The notes under the pieces: generated by a model
What the model saw: only the letters and a program-made list of their open reading frames with translations
The model's database searches: none
Told to the model about the DNA's origin: nothing
Position numbers and translations under genes: made by a program
Assembly: GCF_046097065.1 (NCBI RefSeq)
Contig: NZ_CP175563.1
Location: 1,798,001 to 1,862,000 of the forward strand
Origin: Syntrophus buswellii
GTDB lineage: Bacteria > Desulfobacterota > Syntrophia > Syntrophales > Syntrophaceae
Reading direction: 5' to 3'
Length of the DNA: 64,000 bases
Shown here: positions 43,170 through 54,077 of the stretch, one piece after another
Layout of the letters: each line of letters starts with the position of its first letter
How positions within the stretch are numbered: position 1 is the stretch's first letter

Positions 43170-44024
43170 TTATTCCTCCTCTACATTTGACTGCCCGGTG
43201 ACTTCCCGATCCGAACTTGCCGCAGCGGAAACGCCTTCCTTGGTCTCGACGCTCTCGGGAACATCCGACTCCGAATTATCTGCCGCTTGCAGCGCCGCAG
43301 GTTCCGTATCCTTGTCCGTTTCCGCCTGAAGTTTTTCTTCGTAGCGCCGCTTGCCTTCGAGCACCGCGTCCGCGAATTTCGAAGAAAAGAGCTTGATCGC
43401 CCGGATGGCGTCGTCATTTCCGGGGATGATGTAATCGATGGCGTCAGGGTCACAGTTGGTGTCGACAATGGCTACGATGGGGATGTTCAGTTTTCTGGCT
43501 TCATTGACGGCAATGGTTTCCCGCTTCGGATCGACGACGAACATCGCCGACGGCAGTCTCTTCATCTTCGAAATGCCCCCGATGACCTTCGACAGCTTTT
43601 CCTTTTCCTTCTGAAGCCCCATGATTTCCTTTTTGGGGAAAGCCCGGACGCTGTCGTCCTCGAACATCTGCTCCAGAGAGTTCAAACGGTCAATCCGTTT
43701 CTTGATGGTGACGAAATTGGTCAACATACCGCCCAGCCACCGCTGGTTGACGAAGGGCATGCCGCATCGCCCGGCTTCGTCACGGATGGAATCCTGGGAC
43801 TGCTTTTTTGTGCCTATGAACAAGAGCTCACCGCCCTGGCTGACGGTATCGATGACAAAATTGTAGGCCGTCTGAAAAAGGCCCACCGTCTGCTGAAGAT
43901 CGATGATGTAGATATTGTTCCTCGCCCCGAAAATATAGGGCTTCATCTTCGGGTTCCATTTGTTGGTCTGATGTCCGAAATGAACACCCGCCTCGAGTAA
44001 CGACTTCATGGAAATGATCGCCAT
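43170..44024 (-). CDS. rpsB: 30S ribosomal protein S2
   Basis: 284 aa from ATG 44024, which has an AAAAGGAG site; the frame extends 41 codons upstream but that part is not S2. Typical S2 motifs are LEAGVHFGHQTNKWNPKMKPYIFGARNNIYIIDL, NQRWLGGMLTNF and VDTNCDPDAIDYIIPGNDDAIRA. The C-terminal 50 residues are an acidic, Ser/Glu-rich extension beyond the usual end. It heads the operon. The 200-nt leader shows no recognised autoregulatory motif. Confidence 0.96.
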   Translation of the reverse strand: MAIISMKSLLEAGVHFGHQTNKWNPKMKPYIFGARNNIYIIDLQQTVGLFQTAYNFVIDTVSQGGELLFIGTKKQSQDSIRDEAGRCGMPFVNQRWLGGMLTNFVTIKKRIDRLNSLEQMFEDDSVRAFPKKEIMGLQKEKEKLSKVIGGISKMKRLPSAMFVVDPKRETIAVNEARKLNIPIVAIVDTNCDPDAIDYIIPGNDDAIRAIKLFSSKFADAVLEGKRRYEEKLQAETDKDTEPAALQAADNSESDVPESVETKEGVSAAASSDREVTGQSNVEEE

Positions 44025-44228
44025 AAAAATCTCCTTTTCTGTTTTTTGTTTTCCTCTACCCTCTTCATCCCGAGCGGAAACTCTTGTTTTTCCAAAAGCA
44101 ACGTCCTCTCGGTCCAAGGATGTGTGAAGTTGGCAGGCGAATAGCACAAAGATGGATAATACGCAAGATAAAACAAAAAATGATCACCCTGATGAAATGC
44201 ACCGTTTAGAACATGTTGTCAGAGTTCC

Positions 44229-44897
44229 TTAAATCGGCATGAGAGGAGGCTCAAACAGATCGCCGATAAACGACCATTCCGTATCGCCGTCGGACGATAT
44301 CCTTTCGATCCGCCTTTCAAAATCGTCCCACAGGGCCTCCGTGCTCAGTTCATAGCTGTGCCCCCAGAAGAAAAAGCCCCCCCCCGTCTTTTTCGCACCT
44401 TCGTATTTCCGCCAGAATTCCGGGTCGAGGACGCGGCAGGTGGGGGAAAACTCCAGGGGATCTACCGGCGGGAAACGGTGCAGCCCCTCCCTTTTGCCCC
44501 GGCCCCAGTGATAGCCGGCCGAGCGGACGGCGGAAAGCACCGGGTCGTTGTAGGCATTGAAGGGATAACAGAATCCCGTAACGGGTCTTGAAAAGAGCTG
44601 CTCCAGGAGATCCCGGCTGGCCCTGATTTCCCAGTCCAGCCGGCTGCCGTCGAGATCCGTCAAATACGGATGGGTCATGGAGTGGCTGCAGATCTCAAAT
44701 CCCTGGTAAACCGCCGGAAGTTCCTGAAGGCCGAGCCTCCAGATCTCCCGGCCTTCCGAAAGCCATCCGAAGGATCGATTGTTCTGATACAGCCCGGGAT
44801 TCAGGCTGAATGTCGCCTTTGCCCCATGGCGCCGTAGAAGATCGACGAGGCGGGCATCGCTGACCACGCCGTCATCCCAGCATTGAAGTATTTTCAT
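44229..44897 (-). CDS. Polysaccharide deacetylase-family (NodB-like) protein
   Basis: 222 aa. The catalytic Asp-Asp pair is in QCWDDGVVSDAR at the very start and the metal histidines in HSMTHPYLTDL; a later FCYPFNAYND corresponds to motif 3. These are the NodB-homology elements, so it probably removes an acyl group from a glycan. There is no signal peptide, so it acts in the cytoplasm or on a small substrate. It lies 14 nt after the Old Yellow Enzyme gene and 200 nt before rpsB. Confidence 0.85.
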   Translation of the reverse strand: MKILQCWDDGVVSDARLVDLLRRHGAKATFSLNPGLYQNNRSFGWLSEGREIWRLGLQELPAVYQGFEICSHSMTHPYLTDLDGSRLDWEIRASRDLLEQLFSRPVTGFCYPFNAYNDPVLSAVRSAGYHWGRGKREGLHRFPPVDPLEFSPTCRVLDPEFWRKYEGAKKTGGGFFFWGHSYELSTEALWDDFERRIERISSDGDTEWSFIGDLFEPPLMPI

Positions 44898-44911
44898 ACA
44901 AAATCAGGAAT

Positions 44912-46024
44912 TCACGAAATCTGCGCCGCTTCCCTCTCCCGGGTAACGCAGTACACGCCGTCGCCCTTAAAGCCGGGCGCAAAACAGAGATTGTCGGAGG
45001 TGCATTCCGCCCGGCGGCGATCCCCTGCCTTCCAGCGGCTGATCAGGTCGGGCTCCCGGATAAAGGGCCGGCTCATGGCGATGTAGTCGGCTTCCCCGTT
45101 CTCCAGGAGCTCTTCGGCAACCTCGAGAGAGCGTATTCCGCCAACGAGGATCAGGGGAATGTTCAATTCCCTTTTAAAGAGCCGCGCATCCTCCCGGAAA
45201 TAGACCTCCTTCTGCACGGTGTCAATCCGCGGCCGGCTTGGGGATGTCTTGATGCTCTTGAGCAATCCTCCGCTCAGTTCCAGGGCGTCGAGGCCCGCTT
45301 CTTCCAGGAGCTTGGCCATCTGGACGGACTCTTCCCGCACAAGCCCGTCTCTGCTGTAATCCTGTCCGTTCATTTTCATGAGAACGGGATAGTCACTACC
45401 CACGCTCTCCCGGACAGCCGAGAGGATTTCAAGGCCGATCCGGGCCCGATTTGATGTGCTTCCGCCGTAGGCATCCTTCCTCCGGTTATACAGGGGCGAG
45501 AAAAACTGGCTCAGGAGATAGCCGTGAGCGGCATGAAGCTCCACGCCGTCAAAGCCTGCCGCTTTCGCCCTGCGGGCGCCGTCCGCGAAGGCGGCAACAA
45601 GCTCCGTGATATCCTGCAGGGAAATTTCCCTTCGGGGAGACTCGGCCAGGCCCTCGTAATTCGACACGGCCAGGGGCGGATGGTCCCTGAGGGATTCGAC
45701 GGCAAAGGCGCCGGCATGAGCCAGCTGCAGGACGATCCGTCCGCCGCATTCGTGAACGGCCTCAGCCATTTTTTTCAGGCCGGGGATCAGTTCGTCCTTG
45801 TAGATGCCCAACTGCCAGGGTGTCGCCTGACCTTCGGGGCTCACGTAAGTGTGACTGCTGACAATCAGTCCGACTCCCCCCCTGGCGAGGCGGGTCATCG
45901 TTTCAATCAGTCTCCGCGTCACCGCGCCCTCGGCGGTCGCCATTCCCTCCCAGGTCGCCGATCGGACAAACCGGTTGGATAGCTCCATCCCGTTAATCCG
46001 ACTGGTCTCGAATAATGTCTTCAT
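44912..46024 (-). CDS. Old Yellow Enzyme-family NADH:flavin oxidoreductase
   Basis: 370 aa FMN TIM-barrel protein: N-terminal NRFVRSATWEG, VLQLAHAGAFA, GFDGVELHAAHGYLLSQFFSP with the substrate-binding His pair, NRRKDAYGGSTSNRARI, and the FMN phosphate region ADYIAMSRPFIREPDL. There is no second FAD/FeS half as in the larger 2,4-dienoyl-CoA reductase type, though C-terminal cysteines remain. It is an ene-reductase of unknown substrate. In this metabolic setting, enoate or aromatic intermediates are plausible substrates, but that is a guess. Confidence 0.88.
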   Translation of the reverse strand: MKTLFETSRINGMELSNRFVRSATWEGMATAEGAVTRRLIETMTRLARGGVGLIVSSHTYVSPEGQATPWQLGIYKDELIPGLKKMAEAVHECGGRIVLQLAHAGAFAVESLRDHPPLAVSNYEGLAESPRREISLQDITELVAAFADGARRAKAAGFDGVELHAAHGYLLSQFFSPLYNRRKDAYGGSTSNRARIGLEILSAVRESVGSDYPVLMKMNGQDYSRDGLVREESVQMAKLLEEAGLDALELSGGLLKSIKTSPSRPRIDTVQKEVYFREDARLFKRELNIPLILVGGIRSLEVAEELLENGEADYIAMSRPFIREPDLISRWKAGDRRRAECTSDNLCFAPGFKGDGVYCVTREREAAQIS

Positions 46025-46113
46025 GGAATTCCCCTTCTGATGCCTGAAATCGAGAAGTCTGGAACTGAAGGGCGAACACAGGGAATCCTGTCGCCCCGAA
46101 AGCCGCTGCTGAA

Positions 46114-47307
46114 TCAGGTATGATAATGGGCGTTGATTTTTACGTACTCGAAGGAAAGATCGGAGGCATAGATCCTGAAGCTCCCGGTTCCCATCCCCAG
46201 TTCGAGCCGGACCCGGATCGTCTCCTGGGCCATGATGGCGGCCACCCGGTCGGTTGGAAAGGCCGTCCCCTGCCCGGCCTCAAACAGGCAGACCTCTTCA
46301 AAAAAGAGCCGCACGGACTGTGTCGGAAGGGGGATGCCGATGGAACCGGCCGCGGAGATGATCCGCCCCCAATTGGGGTCGCCCCCATAAAAGGCCGTTT
46401 TCACCAGGTTGGAATTGGCCACGGCGTAGGCCACACGACGGGCCTCTCCGCGGTTGCGCGCACCGTCAACCACCAGTTCGATGAGCTTCGTCGCCCCCTC
46501 GCCGTCGCGCACCATCCCCCGGCAGAGGTCGTCCAGGACGGCGAAAAGCATCTCCCGGAAAGGGGCATACTCCCGGGAGCGGCGGCGAATCTGCCGGTTT
46601 CCGGCACTGCCGTTGGCCAGGATCAGGGCCGTGTCATTGGTGCTCATGCAGCCGTCCACGGTGATGGCGTTGAAGCTCTGCGCAATTCCTTCCTGAAATA
46701 CCGCCCGCAGCGCTTCGCCGTCAACGTCGGCATCCGTCATCAGGTAGGCCAGCATGGTGGCCATGTTGGGCTGGATCATGCCCGCCCCCTTGGCGATGCC
46801 GCAGAGGGTCACTTCCCTTGAACCGATCATACCTTTCCGGCAGGACATCTTGGGAAACCGGTCCGTGGTCATCATCGCCGCCTCGGCATCGGGAATTCCG
46901 TCCCTGCGCAATCCTTCAACCAGGGGTTCCATTCCCCGTTCAATGACTTCCAGCGGCAGGGGATGGCCGATCACGCCGGTGGACGCCACCAGAACCAGAT
47001 CGTCGGAAATCTTCAGCTCTTTCGAGGCGGCGCGGGACATGGCCAGGGCGTCCCGGTAACCCCGTTCTCCCGTCGCGGCGTTGGCATTGCCGCTGTTGGT
47101 CACGATGGCCTGGGCCGCTCCCGCGGAGATGCGCTCCATGTCCACCAGAACGGGGGCCGCCTTGAAACAGTTCGTTGTGAAGACGCCGGCAGCCCTTGCC
47201 GGAACTTCCGAAAAAATCAGGGCGAGGTCCTTTCGCCCCTGCTCCTTGATTCCGGCGGATATTCCGTTGGCCAGAAATCCGGGAACAGCATATTCGTCAC
47301 AATTCAC
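46114..47307 (-). CDS. argJ: Bifunctional glutamate N-acetyltransferase/amino-acid acetyltransferase
   Basis: 397 aa. It recycles the acetyl group between N-acetylornithine and glutamate in arginine synthesis. The self-cleavage site is visible in QPNMATMLAYLMTDADV, with Thr as the nucleophile of the beta chain. Other motifs are TNSGNANAATG, ASTGVIGHPLP and GDPNWGRI. It lies 64 nt after secA. Confidence 0.95.
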   Translation of the reverse strand: MNCDEYAVPGFLANGISAGIKEQGRKDLALIFSEVPARAAGVFTTNCFKAAPVLVDMERISAGAAQAIVTNSGNANAATGERGYRDALAMSRAASKELKISDDLVLVASTGVIGHPLPLEVIERGMEPLVEGLRRDGIPDAEAAMMTTDRFPKMSCRKGMIGSREVTLCGIAKGAGMIQPNMATMLAYLMTDADVDGEALRAVFQEGIAQSFNAITVDGCMSTNDTALILANGSAGNRQIRRRSREYAPFREMLFAVLDDLCRGMVRDGEGATKLIELVVDGARNRGEARRVAYAVANSNLVKTAFYGGDPNWGRIISAAGSIGIPLPTQSVRLFFEEVCLFEAGQGTAFPTDRVAAIMAQETIRVRLELGMGTGSFRIYASDLSFEYVKINAHYHT

Positions 47308-47371
47308 GGTGCACCCTGCCCTTCCATCGTTCTTCTCCGGGAGACCCCCGGTTTTTTCTCAGCGCCGGCCC

Positions 47372-49888
<2,517 letters not shown>

Positions 49889-50348
49889 AGGTCAACCTTT
49901 TTCTGCTGGGAAATACTGACTTCACTGGTCAGTTTATAGTTTACCGGCTTTTCATACACCATTTTGCTAGGATGTCAACCGTTCATCAGATAGCCCACGC
50001 CCCCCGATTCTCAGGCACCGGGGATCAAGCGATCCGATTACGCCTCGGATTTATTCGTTTTCAAACGAATCAGGACTGCGGCGGACAACATATTGCCAGC
50101 CATCATACAACTCATGTGCCATGTTCTCTTAAGTCCCCCGGCTCCCGTCGAGCCGGGATGCCCCTCAAGACTGATTTCCAATCCCGACGCCTCCCACTGT
50201 CCGATCCGGCGGATAAAAAATTCGACAAACAGCAGGGAATGTGAGAAAAATAGGCACATCGTTCAATGCTGAAGGAATGCCGTTCCATCAGGGACCCTGT
50301 TACCCTGGGCGTCTTGACGGGATGATGCCGGAAAGGAGATGAAAAAGA
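49889..50348. other. Divergent noncoding region secA / uspA
   Basis: 460 nt. It holds the secA promoter and, in the secA leader, an inverted repeat ACTGAC/GTCAGT (49915-49920, 49928-49933). No gene is evident; a frame at 49972-50244 has no ribosome site. Confidence 0.5.
49951..49978 (-). promoter_or_regulatory. Sigma-70 promoter for secA
   Basis: On the minus strand, TTGACA (49978-49973), a 16-bp spacer and TATGAA (49956-49951). Confidence 0.55.
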
Positions 50349-50783
50349 ATGTTTCAGAAGATTCTATATCCAACGGATTTTTCGGACACTTCCAAAAAGG
50401 CCCTGGAATATCTCCTCACCCTCAGAGAGGCCGGGGTGAGGGAAGTCGTCATCGTTCATGTCGTTGACACCAGAAGCCTCCACATTCCCGAGGTCTACTC
50501 CCTCCTGGACCTTTCTCTGCTGGGCGAAAAGCAGGAAATATCCGCACGGGAGGAGGCGGACAGAATAGCGGCGCGACTCAGCGGGCTGGGGATCAACAGC
50601 CGTGTCAGGATCGAAAAGGGCATTCCCTTCAGGGAGATCCTTCGAGCGGCGGCGGAAGAGGAGGTATCGATGATCGTCATCGGCTCCCATGGCATGAGCA
50701 ACGTCAAGGAAATGCTCCTGGGATCCGTATCCGAGCAGGTCATCCGTAAGGCCGGAAAGCCGGTCCTCGTCGTCAAGCGTTGA
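50349..50783 (+). CDS. Universal stress protein (UspA family)
   Basis: 144 aa single-domain Usp. The ATP-binding motif G-x2-G-x9-G-S is seen in GSHGMSNVKEMLLGS, followed by the usual PVLVVKR end, so it is probably of the ATP-binding class. Role unknown beyond general stress. A GGAGATG site precedes the ATG. It is monocistronic. Confidence 0.93.
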   Translation: MFQKILYPTDFSDTSKKALEYLLTLREAGVREVVIVHVVDTRSLHIPEVYSLLDLSLLGEKQEISAREEADRIAARLSGLGINSRVRIEKGIPFREILRAAAEEEVSMIVIGSHGMSNVKEMLLGSVSEQVIRKAGKPVLVVKR

Positions 50784-50860
50784 GACCACCGGGCAGGATG
50801 CGCAGCGCTCAAGCGGCGCACCTCGTTCCTGCGTCCGCTCCATCCGGGGCAACCTTTTCC

Positions 50861-50888
50861 TTGACATCGGAAAAAACCTGACTATCAT
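50861..50888 (+). promoter_or_regulatory. Sigma-70 promoter for recJ
   Basis: TTGACA (50861-50866), 16-bp spacer, TATCAT (50883-50888), about 58 nt before the recJ start. Confidence 0.6.
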
Positions 50889-50946
50889 TTACCAGTTTAT
50901 ATTGTGGTCTTCCCAAATAACCCTTCTCTTTTCCAATTAGCCGATC

Positions 50947-52683
50947 ATGTTTAGAAACTGTTTACCGACAACAAACTGGATTATGCCGGACGGCAATGAG
51001 GAAGAGCGGAATCTTCTTGTCAGAGAACTCGGAATCCACTGGATTATCTCATCCATCCTGACCGGACGGCACATTCTTACACCCGACGAGGCCCGAAAAT
51101 ACCTTCACCCTTCCCTTCACGACCTGCATAACCCTTTTCTCATGAAGGACATGCTCCTCGGAGTCGATCGGATGATTTCGGCTGTCTTCAGGAAAGAAAA
51201 GGTGATCGTTTACGGCGATTACGATGCCGACGGGATAACCTCCGTCGCTGTCCTGGTCAAGTTCCTGCGGGAGATCCAGGCCGACGTCGGCTATTACATA
51301 CCCGATCGGATCGAGGAGGGATATGGCCTGAACCGGAAGGCGATCGACAGGATCAAGGACAGCGGTGCTTCACTGATCGTCACCGTCGATTGCGGCATTT
51401 CCGACCGCGACGAGGTTCTCTATGCCGCTTCCCTTGGGCTGGATACCATCATCCTGGACCATCACGAGGTTTCCGGGCCTCTGCCCAATGCCGTCGCCTC
51501 GATCAACCCCAAAAGGCCCGATGACACCTTTCCCCTGAAGCACCTTGCCGCCGTGGGCATCGTTTTCAATTTCCTCATCGCCCTTCGCGGGAGCCTCCGG
51601 AAGAACGGCTTCTGGCGCGACAAGCCCTACCCGAATCTGAAGGAGTACCTCGATCTCGTCGCCCTGGGGACAATCGGCGACATCTGCCCCATGGTTGATG
51701 AGAATCGAATCTTTTCCCGGGTGGGCCTTGAGCTCCTTACAGAGGGCAAAAGAGCCGGGATCCGCGCGCTGAAAGAAATCAGCGGAATTGACGATTCGAC
51801 GGTCGATTCCGAAAAGGCCTCCTTTTGCCTGATCCCCCGGATCAATGCCGCCGGCAGGGTTGGATTGCCTGAAGAGGCCGTTGAGCTGCTCTTGAGCGAC
51901 TCGGTAACCGAGGCAAGGGAACTGGCCTTGAAGCTGGAAAGCTACAACCGGAAGCGGAGGGCCCTGGAGAAGGCCATCCTGGACGAAATTGTCGAACACA
52001 TCGACAGCACCATCGATTCCAGCAACAGAACATCCTTCGTCATGGCATCGGACAAATGGCACCCCGGCGTCATCGGAATTGTGGCGTCAAAAATCGCCGA
52101 CCGTTACGACCGTCCGGCAATTTTGATCAGCCTGAGGGACGGAGTCGGCAAGGGGTCGGGGCGAAGCATCTCCAATTTCAACATTTTTCAGGGATTAAAG
52201 GAATGTGAAGACTACCTGATCTCCTACGGCGGCCACCGTTACGCGGCGGGCATTTCCATTCTTGAAGAGGATATTGAACAATTCTCCGATCTTCTCGATG
52301 AAATCGTCCGGGAGAATGTGCAGAAGTCGGATTTCGTCTCCGCAACGGTCATTGACGCTCAATGCCACTTGAACGACATCACCCATGAACTGCTGTCCCA
52401 GATGGAGCTGCTGGCCCCCTTCGGAAGCCGGAACCCGGAACCGGTCCTCTGCGTGAGGAATGTCAACGCCTTGTCCCCGGCTATCGTTGGGAAGAATCAT
52501 CTCCGGATGCGTGTATCCCAATCCGGTGTGTCCCGAAATTCGATCTGGTTCAGCCAGGGCCATTTTATCCGCGATCTTCACGATTCCTTCCTCGACATCG
52601 CCTTTACGCCGCAGATCAACTACTGGAACGGCTCCTCGGACATTCAGCTGAAGATGAAGGATATCAAGATCAGAGAAAACTGA
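50947..52683 (+). CDS. recJ: Single-stranded-DNA-specific exonuclease RecJ
   Basis: 578 aa. A 5'-3' exonuclease of the DHH family acting in recombination and mismatch repair. Motifs are VYGDYDADGITS, VDCGIS, ILDHHEVSG, the central RINAAGRVG, and the DHHA1 part GGHRYAAGISI. A C-terminal OB-fold completes the protein. No strong ribosome site precedes the ATG; an in-frame ATG 14 codons later is a possible alternative. Confidence 0.95.
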   Translation: MFRNCLPTTNWIMPDGNEEERNLLVRELGIHWIISSILTGRHILTPDEARKYLHPSLHDLHNPFLMKDMLLGVDRMISAVFRKEKVIVYGDYDADGITSVAVLVKFLREIQADVGYYIPDRIEEGYGLNRKAIDRIKDSGASLIVTVDCGISDRDEVLYAASLGLDTIILDHHEVSGPLPNAVASINPKRPDDTFPLKHLAAVGIVFNFLIALRGSLRKNGFWRDKPYPNLKEYLDLVALGTIGDICPMVDENRIFSRVGLELLTEGKRAGIRALKEISGIDDSTVDSEKASFCLIPRINAAGRVGLPEEAVELLLSDSVTEARELALKLESYNRKRRALEKAILDEIVEHIDSTIDSSNRTSFVMASDKWHPGVIGIVASKIADRYDRPAILISLRDGVGKGSGRSISNFNIFQGLKECEDYLISYGGHRYAAGISILEEDIEQFSDLLDEIVRENVQKSDFVSATVIDAQCHLNDITHELLSQMELLAPFGSRNPEPVLCVRNVNALSPAIVGKNHLRMRVSQSGVSRNSIWFSQGHFIRDLHDSFLDIAFTPQINYWNGSSDIQLKMKDIKIREN

Positions 52684-52686
52684 CGT

Positions 52687-54057
52687 TCACATCCCCAGCT
52701 TTTCGATGCGGTAGCGCAGCGAATCGAAACTCACCTGCAGAAGCTCCGCCGCCCTTGTTTTAGAGCCGCTGGATTTTTCCAGGGCTCTCTCGATCATGTC
52801 CCGTTCGAATCGTGCCATCTCCGCACCCAGGTTGATTCCCTGATCCGGAAACGGTCCCGAGTTACTGACGCCGTCGCCCTGCTCCGCCGAATGGCCCCCG
52901 GAAATCACCAGGTTTTCGGGAAGGATGATGTTGGACTGCTCCAGGGCCACGCTTCTTTCAATGATGTTCTCCAGCTCCCGGACATTGCCCGGAAAGGAAT
53001 AGTCCATGAGGAGTTCGAGTCCATAATTGGAAATATTCCGGATGCCCTTCCCGAATTCCCGGGCATATTTTTCAATGAAATACCGCGTGAGGATCGCGAT
53101 GTCCTCCCTTCGTTCCCGAAGGGGCGGAATGCGCACCGGAATCACGTTCAGGCGGTAATAGAGGTCCTCCCGGAATTCTCCCTTCCGGATCATCTCTTCC
53201 AGGTTTCGGTTCGTCGCCGAAATGATCCGGACATCCACCCGGATGCTTTCCGTTCCGCCTATTCTCAGAAACGTCTTCTCCTGGACCACCCGCAGGAGCT
53301 TGACCTGCAGAACGGGGGGCAACTCCCCCACTTCATCAAGAAAGACCGTCCCTCCCCGGGCAATCTCGAACAGGCCGGCCTTTTCCGCATAGGCGCCGGT
53401 GAAGGAACCCTTCATGTAGCCGAACAATTCACTCTCCAGCAGGGTTTCAGGTATGCCTCCGCAATTGATCGCGATAAAGGGCTTCTCCTTCCGCGGGCTG
53501 TGCGCATGAATGGCCTTGGCGACAAGCTCTTTGCCTGTTCCGCTTTCTCCAAGAATGAGGACATTGGCCGTCGTCTCGGCCACCTTCTTGATCAGGGTAT
53601 AAACCTTGCGCATCTCCCTGCTCTTGCCGATGATCTCCCCAAAGGATGCGGCGTTTTCCATATCCCGGATAAACTTGGCGTCATCGCGCATCCGGCCATT
53701 GGATTCCAGGGCGTTGCGGATGGTCGACGTGAATTCTTCGATGTTGAAATTCTTCTCGATGTAGTCATAGGCGCCTTCCTTCATCGCCCGGACGGCTGTT
53801 TCACCGGAGGCATAGGCCGTAATCAGGATGACCAGAGATTCCGGAGATATCTCCTTGACCGCCTTGAGAAACTCCAGACCGTCCATTTTAGGCATCTTCA
53901 GATCCGTCAGGATCAGGTCATAGGAGCGCTTTCTGCACGAGGTGAGCGCTTCCGCCGCACTCGACGCACAGCGGACGTCGTATCCTTCACGGGTCAGCAT
54001 GATATCGAGAAACTCCCGCATCCCCTTGTCATCATCCACCACAAGAATGGTCGCCAT
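52687..54057 (-). CDS. NtrC-family sigma-54-dependent response regulator (PilR-like)
   Basis: 456 aa. The receiver domain (1-120) has acidic D8-D10 and phospho-acceptor D52 in LTDLKMPKMDG. An AAA+ domain follows with Walker A GESGTGKE, the sigma-54 contact loop GSFTGA (usually GAFTGA) and FLDEVGELP. A Fis-type HTH closes the protein (SKTRAAELLQVSFDSLRYRIEKLG). After the conserved switch Lys (K102) the usual Pro is Asn. It activates sigma-54 promoters in response to the kinase encoded directly upstream. The target could be pili, as for PilR, but no pilin gene is in the window. Confidence 0.92.
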   Translation of the reverse strand: MATILVVDDDKGMREFLDIMLTREGYDVRCASSAAEALTSCRKRSYDLILTDLKMPKMDGLEFLKAVKEISPESLVILITAYASGETAVRAMKEGAYDYIEKNFNIEEFTSTIRNALESNGRMRDDAKFIRDMENAASFGEIIGKSREMRKVYTLIKKVAETTANVLILGESGTGKELVAKAIHAHSPRKEKPFIAINCGGIPETLLESELFGYMKGSFTGAYAEKAGLFEIARGGTVFLDEVGELPPVLQVKLLRVVQEKTFLRIGGTESIRVDVRIISATNRNLEEMIRKGEFREDLYYRLNVIPVRIPPLRERREDIAILTRYFIEKYAREFGKGIRNISNYGLELLMDYSFPGNVRELENIIERSVALEQSNIILPENLVISGGHSAEQGDGVSNSGPFPDQGINLGAEMARFERDMIERALEKSSGSKTRAAELLQVSFDSLRYRIEKLGM

Positions 54058-54077
54058 GTTTCCTCCCCCTTGAAATC